From contig NZ_BKAG01000063.1 in assembly GCF_007992435.1 (NCBI RefSeq), positions 1 through 34,448 on the forward strand: DNA of 34,448 bases, given 5' to 3'. Shown here one piece after another: positions 1-7,492 of the stretch (position 1 is its first letter; each line of letters begins with the position of its first letter). The position numbers were made by a program, and so were the translations under genes. The notes under the pieces were generated by a model. That model was not told the origin of the DNA. It did no database searches and saw only the letters and a list, made by a program, of their open reading frames with translations. This stretch comes from Prosthecobacter gellanilyticus (GTDB lineage: Bacteria > Verrucomicrobiota > Verrucomicrobiia > Verrucomicrobiales > Verrucomicrobiaceae).

Positions 1-76
1 GGACGCTGCCGCGACTTCAGCGCTCCATGACAATTCCTGCCAGATGTGATGCTGTCAGCCGTTCAGAGACTCCACC

Positions 77-1423
77 ATGACCGCGTTCCGCCTTCTCCTC
101 CTCTTCGCCTTCACGGCCCTCACTCTCTCCGCCGCGGACAAGCCGAACATCATCTTCATCTTGTGTGATGACCTCGCCCAGGGAGACCTCGGCTGCTACG
201 GGCAGAAGCTCATCCAGACACCGAACCTGGACCGCATGGCAGCAGAGGGGACCAAGTTCCCGCAGCTCTACTCCGGCACCAGCGTGTGCGCACCTTCGCG
301 CTCTTCCTTGATGACCGGCCTGCACATGGGCCACTGCCCCATCCGCGCGAACCGCGAGATCCAGCCCGAAGGCCAGAAACCTCTGCCTGAAGAAGCCACC
401 ACCGTCGCACAAATGCTGAAGACCGCCGGTTACGCCACCGCCTGCACCGGCAAGTGGGGCATGGGCATGTTTGACACCACCGGCAGCCCTTTGAAGAAAG
501 GCTTTGATCACTTTTTTGGTTATAACTGCCAGCGCCACGCCCACAGCTACTTCCCCAAATACCTGTGGAATGATGACCAGCATGTGGAGCTGGACGGCAA
601 GACCTACTCCATGGATCTCATCAGCCAGAATGCGCTCGATTGGGTGCGCAAAAACTCCGGCAGCCCCTTCTTCCTCTACTACGCCATCACCCTGCCTCAT
701 GGCGATTTCAAGATCGATCACCTTGGCCAATACGAGACCAAACCCTGGACCCAACTGCAGAAGACTTATGCCGCCATGGTCACCCGGCTCGACAGCGATG
801 TCGGCAAGCTCTTCGATCTGCTGAAGGACCTGAAGGTCGATGACAACACCCTCGTCATCTTCTCCGGCGACAACGGCGCCTCCTTCGCGCCTGCCTCAGA
901 AGTCGGCAAACTCTTCGACCAATCCATGGGCGGCAAGCTGCGCGGTTACAAGCGCAGCCTCTATGAAGGCGGCCTGCGCCAGGCAGGCATCGCCCGCTGG
1001 CCTGGCAAGGTGCCCGCAGGCCGCGTGAGCGAGGAACCCTGGGCCTTCTGGGACTTCCTCCCCACCGCCGCCCAGCTCGCCGGCGTGGAGCTCAAGTCCG
1101 TGCAAGACGGATGCTCCGTGGTCAACCTCCTCAAAGGTGGCGAGGCCCCCAAGCGTGAAGCCTTCTACTGGGAGCTGCATGAGGGAGCCTCCCTTCAGGC
1201 CGTGCGCTTCGGCAATTGGAAAGCCGTCCGCAACGGCCCCTCGAAGCCTATCGAACTGTATGACCTCGCCACCGACCTCAGCGAGTCCAAGGACCTTGCG
1301 AAAGACAAGCCCGACCTCGTCGCCCAAGCCCAATCCCTCATGACCTCCATGCGCACCGACTCCCCCGACTGGCCCCTCGTCGACAAACGCGAAGGCAAAA
1401 AGAAAAAGGCCGGGAAGAAGTAG
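77..1423 (+). CDS. Secreted family S1 (arylsulfatase-type) sulfatase
   Basis: Encodes 448 residues. Residues 1-20 form a signal peptide ending near SAA, so the enzyme is exported. The sulfatase core is clear: metal-binding D31-D32 in ILCDD, then C71-A-P-S-R75, the CxPSR motif whose Cys is converted to formylglycine by an anaerobic or FGE-type maturase not present here. GKWGMG follows at 125-130, and a metal-site DNG lies in FSGDNGAS about two thirds along, followed by a GLRQAGIARWPGK strand. The family hydrolyses sulfate esters; the substrate cannot be read from sequence, but such enzymes are abundant in Verrucomicrobia and Planctomycetes that degrade sulfated glycans. The usual His of GKWHLG is Gly here, as I recall for a common PVC subgroup. 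Length is typical. The start is the ATG just before the signal peptide; no Shine-Dalgarno is seen. It has no partner gene in the window. Confidence 0.93.
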   Translation: MTAFRLLLLFAFTALTLSAADKPNIIFILCDDLAQGDLGCYGQKLIQTPNLDRMAAEGTKFPQLYSGTSVCAPSRSSLMTGLHMGHCPIRANREIQPEGQKPLPEEATTVAQMLKTAGYATACTGKWGMGMFDTTGSPLKKGFDHFFGYNCQRHAHSYFPKYLWNDDQHVELDGKTYSMDLISQNALDWVRKNSGSPFFLYYAITLPHGDFKIDHLGQYETKPWTQLQKTYAAMVTRLDSDVGKLFDLLKDLKVDDNTLVIFSGDNGASFAPASEVGKLFDQSMGGKLRGYKRSLYEGGLRQAGIARWPGKVPAGRVSEEPWAFWDFLPTAAQLAGVELKSVQDGCSVVNLLKGGEAPKREAFYWELHEGASLQAVRFGNWKAVRNGPSKPIELYDLATDLSESKDLAKDKPDLVAQAQSLMTSMRTDSPDWPLVDKREGKKKKAGKK

Positions 1424-1540
1424 CCGCTGCGGCCGGTGGAGCGCGGATGTCCTCATTCGCAGGCCTAACAAAAAAACTGTAAAATGATGACGTCCGTCCT
1501 GTCCGCAAGAATGGCAGGAGTCCGCTTCTGTGCTTCCACG

Positions 1541-1652
1541 GATCGAAGGCCAACGGCCTTCCGTATCATAGCGAAGGGTTGGCGAGCTTTAGCGAGCCTA
1601 CCCTGGATCCAAGAAGGTCCCCGCCCCTCCATGCCGGACCCCAACGGGGTCC
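1541..1652. repeat. Cluster of three palindromes in the 1424-1757 intergenic region
   Basis: The 334-bp gap between the convergent sulfatase and the first island holds three hairpins. One is a 7-bp perfect stem with loop AAC at 1545-1561 (GAAGGCC/GGCCTTC). The second has a 9-bp stem with one mismatch at 1575-1583 and 1596-1604. The third is a 7-bp perfect stem, again with loop AAC, at 1636-1652 (GGACCCC/GGGGTCC). The first and third are both followed by CCGTATC, so they are diverged copies of one unit. A GCCTAAC heptamer followed by seven A lies at 1463-1476. I see no convincing gene in this gap. The palindromes could act as REP-like elements or as convergent terminators. Confidence 0.75.
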
Positions 1653-1757
1653 CGTATCTTTTCACTGAATTTATGCCTCTCCCAAGGTCCCGCTCATCCA
1701 TGACACGTGGGCTCCGCTTTCCATCAACGACTTCATCGTTCGCCAGGGTTGTCCGGC

Positions 1758-2288
1758 TCATGCCAGCTTGAGACTTGGTGGAGTCGGATGTCTGCGCAGT
1801 CGATCCTCAATGTCTGAGCGCAAACGGGTGAGGAAAGGCGGCATTTCATCCAGGGGAAAGCCTCGGTCAGCGAGATCATCGTAAAGGTAGTAGTCTCCTG
1901 CCAATGCCGCCATGTCATGGAGGGTGCCTGCAGCGTGACTCCCCTCTAACCTGCTCATCTCCGGCTCGATGACATCGCGGCACATTCTCTCGAAGCTTGG
2001 GAGGAGCGATGAACCGGAATGGACGACTGAGCTGGCGTGATGGTGAAGAAGGATCTGCACCGCCTCATCACGCGTCGGCAGCCGCCATCCCATCTTCGGA
2101 AGAGCACGCGTAAACAATCTCCAGGCCTCGTCCGATTCGATCACCGTATCCCACGCGATCTCATGGAGCTCTGACGCATCAAGGCCCGCCTCAATGAGTT
2201 CAATGGCACTCTGCCGGATCGTCGAGGCTGGGATGGGCTGAATCACTGCCTGCGACAAAAAGATAGGTAGCTCCATTTCAGGAATCAT
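1758..2288 (-). CDS. Hypothetical protein, 176 residues
   Basis: An uncharacterised, probably cytoplasmic, soluble protein; I do not recognise the family. It is rich in Leu, Asp, Glu and Arg, has no signal peptide or membrane segment, and looks largely helical (for example the stretch RDEAVQILLHHHAS near residue 75 and FERMCRDVIEPEMSRLEG near 105). A second Met at residue 5 (MELPIF) is an equally good start. It is the last gene of a same-strand run of seven small genes at 1758-6253, 85 bp beyond the stop of the next gene upstream. Just upstream of its start, GCCTAAT resembles the GCCTAAC heptamer found at other gene boundaries here. Coding status rests on the long open frame and even composition. 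Confidence 0.6.
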   Translation of the reverse strand: MIPEMELPIFLSQAVIQPIPASTIRQSAIELIEAGLDASELHEIAWDTVIESDEAWRLFTRALPKMGWRLPTRDEAVQILLHHHASSVVHSGSSLLPSFERMCRDVIEPEMSRLEGSHAAGTLHDMAALAGDYYLYDDLADRGFPLDEMPPFLTRLRSDIEDRLRRHPTPPSLKLA

Positions 2289-2373
2289 AGCGGCACATTA
2301 GGCTTGGGGGCACGTGAACATTGTCAGCAGGAGGTAAAGAAAGCCAGCCCTTCCATGCCCAGCGTTCGTCTTC

Positions 2374-2853
2374 TCAACCCTCCAGTCCAAAGTAAGTTTT
2401 TCCATCGGCTGTCACCGTCGCTGTCAGGGCATGGCCGCCAAGAATCTCAGTTAACGAGTCAAGCCACGACATCCTCACCCCGAGACCGGCCTCTACATGG
2501 ATGTTCCCTGGCACCAGCTCTTCAGACATCCGGGCCTCGGTGTAAGGTTCTTCCCCGGCATCAACGCTGAAGTTCGGGAAGTAATCCCGCACCGCCAGCA
2601 TCTTCAGTTCGGCCAGACGCGGCACCAGCGCCTGAAACGCCTGCCTCTGGCCCTCGGTCGGCTGCGGCTCCGCATCGCTAGGGGGCTCGACCGTGACCTC
2701 AAACTCTTCACCTGACGGGGACACATACCGTCCCTCCCACCAGTCATAGTTTGAATCCCATTTCAGATCTCCAAACACAGGGTCACAAATCGGCGGCAGC
2801 TCCACACGCTTGGGCGGCTCACCAAGTCCGAAGAGGCGTTTGAGGAAATTCAT
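2374..2853 (-). CDS. Small hypothetical protein with a short amphipathic N-terminus
   Basis: Encodes 159 residues from the ATG at 2853 (MNFLKRLFGLGEPPKRV). The frame stays open to 2892, but the extra 13 residues look like leader sequence. The N-terminus is a short basic amphipathic stretch, not a full signal peptide. The body begins DPVFGDLKW and includes YDWWEGRYV, followed by a charged VTVEPP strand. The order FGxLxW then WWEG recalls small beta-rich domains of unknown function often found among bacterial immunity-type proteins; I cannot name the family with certainty. The next gene upstream stops 41 bp away, so co-transcription is likely. No Shine-Dalgarno precedes either start. Confidence 0.65.
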   Translation of the reverse strand: MNFLKRLFGLGEPPKRVELPPICDPVFGDLKWDSNYDWWEGRYVSPSGEEFEVTVEPPSDAEPQPTEGQRQAFQALVPRLAELKMLAVRDYFPNFSVDAGEEPYTEARMSEELVPGNIHVEAGLGVRMSWLDSLTEILGGHALTATVTADGKTYFGLEG

Positions 2854-2894
2854 GATGGTGGAGTAAAACGCTCTTTCCGGGGAACGATTCAAGT

Positions 2895-3479
2895 TCAGCG
2901 CCCCGGCGTTGCTGGTTTGGCTGCACCACCTTGTCCTGTCTTGGGTTTAGGCCTAGCAGCCACGAACCTGTAGTCAGGCTTGAATGAAGTCGCAAAGACC
3001 TCATCGAACAGCTTCTGAAATCGTTCATCATGCCGCTCTCCGCCCGTTGTCATGATCTCCTTGAGGCCGTCATGAGAGATCAAATAAGTGGTGATGGACC
3101 ACGAACCACCCCCGAAACTCCAGAAACAGTGCATCAGTCTGCCTCCTGTTTTGATGGTTTCCGTAGCCATCACGCCATGGCCGAGAGTCCCAATCCTGGT
3201 GAACTTCCCGTCCTTCCGCGCGAGATAGATCGTTGCTGCGTTCCCGCCTGTCCCTGAGGTGGCTGCGTTGGCAAACATCTGATCTGCCAACCTATCGCCG
3301 TCCAGATCAATGGCGCAGGTCGAATAACCTCCACCTTCGACATCAAACTCCCATCCGCAGATAGACAGGTAATCGTCGACTGGATTCGTCACCACAGCCA
3401 CCTCGTGGCGGATGTCGTCCGCTGAAGCGACCCAAGCGAAGGCCATCGAAGCCAGGGCGAAGTATAGATAGTATTTCAT
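2895..3479 (-). CDS. Secreted hypothetical protein with an Asp-rich (FG-GAP/VCBS-like) motif
   Basis: Encodes 194 residues. The frame is open back to a GTG at 3593, but the ATG at 3479 begins a textbook signal peptide (MKYYLYFALASMAFAWVASA), so that start is chosen. The mature part contains AIDLDGDRLADQMF near residues 55-68. This Asp-rich turn resembles the calcium-binding loop of FG-GAP/VCBS repeats, although only one copy is present. The C-terminal 20 residues are basic and Gly/Pro-rich (KPKTGQGGAAKPATPGR). Function is unknown; a periplasmic or outer-surface location is inferred. The start codon is preceded immediately by GCCTAACA on the coding strand, one of the recurrent boundary heptamers of this window. 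Confidence 0.7.
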   Translation of the reverse strand: MKYYLYFALASMAFAWVASADDIRHEVAVVTNPVDDYLSICGWEFDVEGGGYSTCAIDLDGDRLADQMFANAATSGTGGNAATIYLARKDGKFTRIGTLGHGVMATETIKTGGRLMHCFWSFGGGSWSITTYLISHDGLKEIMTTGGERHDERFQKLFDEVFATSFKPDYRFVAARPKPKTGQGGAAKPATPGR

Positions 3480-3589
3480 TGTTAGGCCGAGTGACCAAAG
3501 CTCAATCATTCCAATCGCTGCCCTCCACTCATGTTCGATGGGTGCCGCCTCAGGCTGCGGCAGCCGTTGGATCTCAAGTGTTCCGCCGC

Positions 3590-4117
3590 TCACTTCGTCT
3601 CGGGCTGGTCGTCCGCATAGGGCTTCGCCCAGTCCGGCGTGGCCGCATGCGGCCCGCTCCCCTTGGTCTCATTCAGCAGCTCACCTGTCTTCAGCAGAAA
3701 TCGCTGGATGTAAGACGGGCCGTGGCGTCCGCGAGTCTTCAAAATGACCGTCGTGTCCCCGTCGGCAAAGCCCCAGTCCTCAATGAACAAATCCGTTTTG
3801 ACATCCTTCCACTGTTCCGGGGAGATCATCACCCGCAGCATGTTGTTCACCGGCTCGCCATGATCATTGCGGCGGGTGTAGCGGCTCCAGCCCACCAGGC
3901 CGGAGTCTGACCGGAGGACATGCAGGCACTTGCCGTTCTTGGTCCACATCTCCGTGTGCCCGTCTTTAAACTTCACGCGCACATTCCCGATCACCTCGCC
4001 CCAGTCACGCCGCTCCGCCGGCACCTCCACGATCTCCGCAGACACAGGCATGTCCGCCGCAGCGCAGGCGACCACCCCGAGAATCATCATCACACCAGCG
4101 GCAAGCACACATTTCAT
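3590..4117 (-). CDS. Putative exported protein or lipoprotein, unknown function
   Basis: Encodes 175 residues from the ATG at 4117 (MKCVLAAGVMMILGVVACAAA); an in-frame ATG at 4132 would add five residues without improving the signal. The N-terminus is a clear export signal. VVAC at about residue 18 fits a relaxed lipobox, so lipidation is possible, but cleavage after ACAAA by signal peptidase I is equally plausible. The mature region has repeated short beta-type segments (NVRVKFKDGHTEMW, LFIEDWGFADGDTTVILKTRG) and no cysteine cluster. WTKNGKCLHVLRSDSGLVGW is the most distinctive stretch; I do not recognise the family. The next gene downstream starts 110 bp later; that spacer contains a small TGCCGC/GCGGCA hairpin. 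Confidence 0.68.
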   Translation of the reverse strand: MKCVLAAGVMMILGVVACAAADMPVSAEIVEVPAERRDWGEVIGNVRVKFKDGHTEMWTKNGKCLHVLRSDSGLVGWSRYTRRNDHGEPVNNMLRVMISPEQWKDVKTDLFIEDWGFADGDTTVILKTRGRHGPSYIQRFLLKTGELLNETKGSGPHAATPDWAKPYADDQPETK

Positions 4118-4216
4118 GGCACAGGATATCATGGGTTAAAGGTAGACGGGCAGCAGCCGGAAACCCCTCTCCGAAGCTTCCATCAGCACCGCATCCTAAT
4201 CGACATGGGCCCAAAC

Positions 4217-4687
4217 TTACAGTTCAAGATCTGGAAAAACGATCTCGCCGTCTTCTGCGCTCACGTTGAAAAATCCAACTCCATGAGCCTTGGTGGACTC
4301 CTTCATTTTCTTGAAGGCCGGTTCAGCGAGTGACCAGGCAAAGGCACAATAGACGACATTCTGGCCCATGCTGTAACTGGTGACATGCGGATCATCAATC
4401 ATGTCATCACTGGCCGCACAGGGACCGTTCATGGCGGGAAACTCCTTCATGAAGTGCATCAACCAGTCCTTCAGTGGCGATAACACATTCTCGGGATCAT
4501 CGTATGAGTGTGCTTCTTCCCACTCCGATTGAGTGTTATACCACTTCATGAATTCCGTCCTGCTTCGTGGAGCGGCAGTCGGATTAAACGCCATCAGGTC
4601 ATAGCTCATATTGGAGATGTGATTGCCCATGGATAGCTGGACGAGTGGATGAGAAACAATTCTGTCGATGAGGTCAATAACAGACAT
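4217..4687 (-). CDS. Conserved hypothetical protein (SYDLMAF family)
   Basis: Encodes 156 residues from the ATG at 4687 (MSVIDLIDRIVSH); five extra residues are possible from 4702. From the SYDLMAFNP stretch onward it matches a pattern I recognise from uncharacterised proteins scattered across Proteobacteria, Actinobacteria and Bacteroidetes. The pattern runs: SYDLMxFxP, an FMxWY...W.E.H.YDDP segment, a FPxMNGP motif, YSxGxxVxYxAFAWS, and a C-terminal HGVGFFxVSxxDGEI. These proteins are cytosolic, single-domain, and often occur beside toxin-immunity or polymorphic loci; no activity is established that I know of. All segments are present here, so the gene looks intact. Its neighbours are unrelated small genes on the same strand. 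Confidence 0.75.
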   Translation of the reverse strand: MSVIDLIDRIVSHPLVQLSMGNHISNMSYDLMAFNPTAAPRSRTEFMKWYNTQSEWEEAHSYDDPENVLSPLKDWLMHFMKEFPAMNGPCAASDDMIDDPHVTSYSMGQNVVYCAFAWSLAEPAFKKMKESTKAHGVGFFNVSAEDGEIVFPDLEL

Positions 4688-4787
4688 CGGTCCACCATTC
4701 ACCGTCCCCGGCTCCTGTGCCCCTTTCCGCGTCTTCCGTGTGTTCCGTAGGCCCTCCCGTTTTCTCCACCTCCAGCGTCCCCAGAAC

Positions 4788-4867
4788 GCCTGAAGGCTTC
4801 ACTCCAACTCCAGTCATCGCACCTCATAGGAGCCACGTCCACGCATGTTGGAGTCCAGGCTTTAGCC
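4788..4867. repeat. Imperfect inverted repeat in the 4688-4950 gap
   Basis: Two 21-bp arms, 4788-4808 and 4847-4867, match as an inverted repeat at 16 of 21 positions; the outer ACTCCAAC/GTTGGAGT and the AGGC-type core are the best conserved. In translation this sequence gives RLKPGLQ- or PGFSRS-like peptides, which I associate with dispersed intergenic repeats in Acidobacteria and PVC genomes. The open frames crossing it are therefore not annotated as genes. A related sequence occurs at 34181-34210. Confidence 0.6.
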
Positions 4868-4950
4868 GATCTGAACATCCCAGCCCCCTCCATCCCTCCC
4901 TCACTCCGCGTTTCAGCGTCTTCTCCAACGACACCCTGCCTCGCTCAATC

Positions 4951-5649
4951 TCATGATGTCTGGGAGGCCACATCGGCATCACGTTGCCACACCAGAAACT
5001 TCTGACAGCTCGTCGAGCCCATGGCGTCGATGAACTGCGCATGATCAAAGCCGGGCAGTGTCTGCAGCAGCTCGAGAAGTTGGGCATCACCTGTTGCTCC
5101 CTGTGGAATCACGCAGCCGCTCGTGCCCTCACCCACAAGAATCCAAAACACATCGGTGGCGAAAGGCCCATCGTCGTTCGTCTCCACCATGACCGCACGA
5201 AGCTCATCCAATCTCACCGATTCAAGGATGCCATCGGGGCTCTGGTGGGTGATGAGACCGTCACTGAGGGTCACGACATGGGCGCGTTCAGCCAGCGGTG
5301 CCTTGGATTCACCCGCGCTCGTGCGCTTCTTTCCGTGTTCTTGTATCTGTCTCAACTGCCTCTCGCGTTCCGGCTCGCCCAACCGGTCAAACCACCAGTG
5401 CAAAAAGCCCAAGAACAAAGCCAGGCAGAGATAAAGCACCAGACCGAAACCCGGGAAGGGATGCTTGTCCTGAGCGCTCAGCACCATGCTGCCCCCGAGA
5501 GCCAGCGGTATCGGGCAGAAGACCGGGAAATCCAGCGTGGGCGCTCCACCGCCGTTGTAGACATCGTGAGCGATGTCCCAGACCACATAGCCCTTGAAGA
5601 CGGCCCAAAGGACCCCAAAGGCCAGAAGGATCATTCCTAGAGTCATCAT
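4951..5649 (-). CDS. Conserved membrane protein with a C-terminal soluble domain, unknown function
   Basis: Encodes 232 residues. Three hydrophobic segments at about residues 3-24, 41-58 and 68-87 suggest an integral membrane protein. A charged linker (REPERERQLRQ-type, about 90-120) and a soluble domain follow. The C-terminal part has a pattern I recognise from small uncharacterised proteins: a strand with VRLDEL, then ETNDDGPFATDVFWILVG, CVIPQGATG, LLELLQTLPGFD, and a final FLVWQRD. Membrane-anchored versions are less common than soluble ones, so the fusion of this domain to a three-helix anchor is the interesting part. Either of two adjacent ATGs (5649 or 5646) may start it. GCCTAAC on the coding strand lies 33 bp upstream, between this start and the stop of the preceding gene. 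Confidence 0.75.
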   Translation of the reverse strand: MMTLGMILLAFGVLWAVFKGYVVWDIAHDVYNGGGAPTLDFPVFCPIPLALGGSMVLSAQDKHPFPGFGLVLYLCLALFLGFLHWWFDRLGEPERERQLRQIQEHGKKRTSAGESKAPLAERAHVVTLSDGLITHQSPDGILESVRLDELRAVMVETNDDGPFATDVFWILVGEGTSGCVIPQGATGDAQLLELLQTLPGFDHAQFIDAMGSTSCQKFLVWQRDADVASQTS

Positions 5650-5707
5650 GGTCGAAGAAAGTCGGCGGTGTTCTATCGATAGTTAGGCCTTTGCGGTTGT
5701 GGCACGA

Positions 5708-6253
5708 CTATGGTCCGGGTCGTCGGACCGGCGACGCGGAAACAGTGCCGTCCGACTCGATTAACAAATCATAGGTCCCAGAACCACCTCCATCACCCAC
5801 CCCCAGGCTCAAGTGAATAGCCTTTGCGTCTGCCGAGATGGCGACCAGTGTTTCCGCGTAACCTTTCTGGATGGTAGCTGGCAGCATGTGGGGCAGAAAG
5901 ACGTGATTCAGGTGTTCCGCAGGGACAGAGATCTTGGCATCGCCAAACCAAATGTTGAGTGCGGACAATTGAGGTAACCCGTCTTTCGGGAGCGTCTGGT
6001 CTGTCCCAATGACCCTCTTCCCGTCAACCGTGGCTGAGCGCCAGTCTTGCTTCCCTTGAGTGCCTGCATTCCGAAGCTCCGTGGTCTTGTGAGCCGCTCT
6101 CACAAAAGGGCGGGTTGAAGCCGTGATCTTGATCTTCGTGGTGCCAGCGGCTCCCTCAAAGATGACCGTGTCCACCGCGTAGTCGAATGCCACGGAGCAG
6201 ATGGGCGCCAGCATCACTCCAGTGACACCTAATAAGAGGGATCGAATGCTCAT
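5708..6253 (-). CDS. Secreted hypothetical protein
   Basis: Encodes 181 residues. It begins MSIRSLLLGVTGVMLAPICSVAF, a signal peptide with likely cleavage near VAF/DYA. The mature protein looks beta-rich (TVIFEGAAGTTKIKITAS at the start) and contains a Gly-rich turn, GVGDGGGSGTYDLLIESDG, near the C-terminus, ending in basic RRPGP. No family is recognised. It is the first gene of the same-strand run 1758-6253 and is divergent from nadC across a 316-bp region full of short repeats. The stop lies 58 bp before the next gene; that spacer holds a GCCTAAC heptamer. No Shine-Dalgarno is seen. Confidence 0.65.
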   Translation of the reverse strand: MSIRSLLLGVTGVMLAPICSVAFDYAVDTVIFEGAAGTTKIKITASTRPFVRAAHKTTELRNAGTQGKQDWRSATVDGKRVIGTDQTLPKDGLPQLSALNIWFGDAKISVPAEHLNHVFLPHMLPATIQKGYAETLVAISADAKAIHLSLGVGDGGGSGTYDLLIESDGTVSASPVRRPGP

Positions 6254-6366
6254 CGCGTGCTGAGAATGGTCGAACGTATGAAACCCGTCTCAGCTTGTCA
6301 ATCCATTGCACCACGGCCCGCTTGCCTGACGCTAAAGCTTCGTGGTTCCCTGAGCCAGACTATTCT

Positions 6367-6396
6367 CCATCCCTCCATTTTCATTCTCTCCATCTC
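6367..6396 (-). repeat. Short heptad-type array, family B
   Basis: Within the 316-bp divergent region 6254-6569, the complementary strand carries four consecutive 7-8 bp units resembling AGAATGG/AAAATGG (unit starts on the + strand at 6367, 6375, 6382 and 6390, each beginning CCAT or CAT). The same unit recurs near 14208, 14370, 20031 and 34297. It is non-coding as far as I can see. Confidence 0.6.
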
Positions 6397-6444
6397 CCCA
6401 AACCACGGCGGCCTCATCCCGCGTGCGGATCGCCACACCGTCCC

Positions 6445-6517
6445 AAATCATAAATCATAAATCGTAAATCATAAATGCCCTCCGAGACCACCGCAGACTG
6501 CCCACCGCCTACCGCTC
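6445..6517 (+). repeat. Two heptanucleotide arrays upstream of nadC
   Basis: Positions 6445-6479 are five exact-length 7-bp units of the type AAATCAT, with small variations in units 3 and 5. Ten bases later, 6490-6517 are four 7-bp units of the type ACCGCCT (one begins ACTG). The second unit type is nearly the same as the long array at 34368-34448. Both arrays lie 50-125 bp upstream of the nadC start, where its promoter or leader should be. No other recognisable site is seen between them and the gene. Confidence 0.8.
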
Positions 6518-6569
6518 CACACCACCAAGCCATTGACTTGCCCCCGTCTCTCCCTCATTTCACCGCATC

Positions 6570-7409
6570 ATGGAACTCACCACTGAATCTCTGATCCACA
6601 CCGCCCTGGCCGAGGACATCGGGCCGGGGGACGTGACGGCCACTTACTTCGTGCCAGAGGGCATGACCTCGCGCGCCGTCATCGTCGCGCGCGAGCCGGG
6701 CATCGTCTCGGGCATGGAGATCGCCCAGCGCGTGTTCACGGAGGTGGATGAGCGCGTGAAGACCCAGGCCCTGAAGCGCGATGGCGAAAGCTTCGTCAAA
6801 GGCGATGTCATCCTGGAAATCAGCGGCCCCACACGAGGCATCCTCACGGGCGAGCGCACCGCGTTGAACTTCCTTCAGCGCCTCTGTGCCATCGCCACCC
6901 AGACACGCCGTTATGTCGAGGCCGTGAAGCCGCACCCCGTGCAGATCTGGGACACGCGCAAGACCACCCCCGGCTGGCGCCTTTTGGAGAAAGCCGCCGT
7001 TAAAGCCGGTGGCGGCACCAACCATCGCATGGGTCTCTACGACCACGTCATGGTGAAGGACAACCACATCGCCGCGAACGGTTCTAACGAAGAGCTGCAG
7101 AAGGCCATCGACCGCGTGCGCTCGGAGCGCCCCGGCACGCGCATCCAGCTCGAGTGCGATACCCTGGACCAGATGGCCCGCTTCCTCACGCTGAATGGCG
7201 TGGAGATGCTGCTCATGGACAACATGGGCTGCGAGAAACTGCGCGAAGCCGTGAAGATGAATGCCGGCAAACTCTGGCTCGAGGCCAGCGGCGGCATCAC
7301 CCTCGACACCATCAATGATGTCGCCGCCACCGGCGTGAATGCCATCTCCGTCGGTGCCCTCACCCACACCGTGCGCGCCCTCGACCTTGGGCTCGATTTC
7401 GTCGGCTGA
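6570..7409 (+). CDS. nadC: Nicotinate-nucleotide pyrophosphorylase (carboxylating), quinolinate phosphoribosyltransferase
   Basis: Converts quinolinate and PRPP to nicotinate mononucleotide, CO2 and pyrophosphate in cytosolic de novo NAD synthesis. It has 279 residues, the usual length. The N-terminal domain has EDIGPGDVT (15-23). The barrel carries ERTALNFLQRL (95-105), DTRKTTPGWR (128-137) with the phosphate-binding Arg and Lys, HR at 152-153 and MVKDNH at 161-166; LEASGGI near the C-terminus closes the active site. All expected catalytic residues are present. It is the first gene of a co-directional run with sppA, a CPBP protease, thiL and tsaE. nadA and nadB are not in the window. There is no Shine-Dalgarno; the leader is pyrimidine-rich. 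Confidence 0.96.
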   Translation: MELTTESLIHTALAEDIGPGDVTATYFVPEGMTSRAVIVAREPGIVSGMEIAQRVFTEVDERVKTQALKRDGESFVKGDVILEISGPTRGILTGERTALNFLQRLCAIATQTRRYVEAVKPHPVQIWDTRKTTPGWRLLEKAAVKAGGGTNHRMGLYDHVMVKDNHIAANGSNEELQKAIDRVRSERPGTRIQLECDTLDQMARFLTLNGVEMLLMDNMGCEKLREAVKMNAGKLWLEASGGITLDTINDVAATGVNAISVGALTHTVRALDLGLDFVG

Positions 7410-7492
7410 GGTTCAACGCACTCTACTCCACCGCGTCCAAAGCCGCCACGCTGCCGTTGCCACTCCTGAAAGCCTGCCTACCCTCACTTCCT

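Noticed and set aside
1484..1771. 95-codon + strand frame and the opposing 98-codon frame after the sulfatase
   Set aside because: Both run through the three palindromes and show no protein-like pattern or family resemblance.
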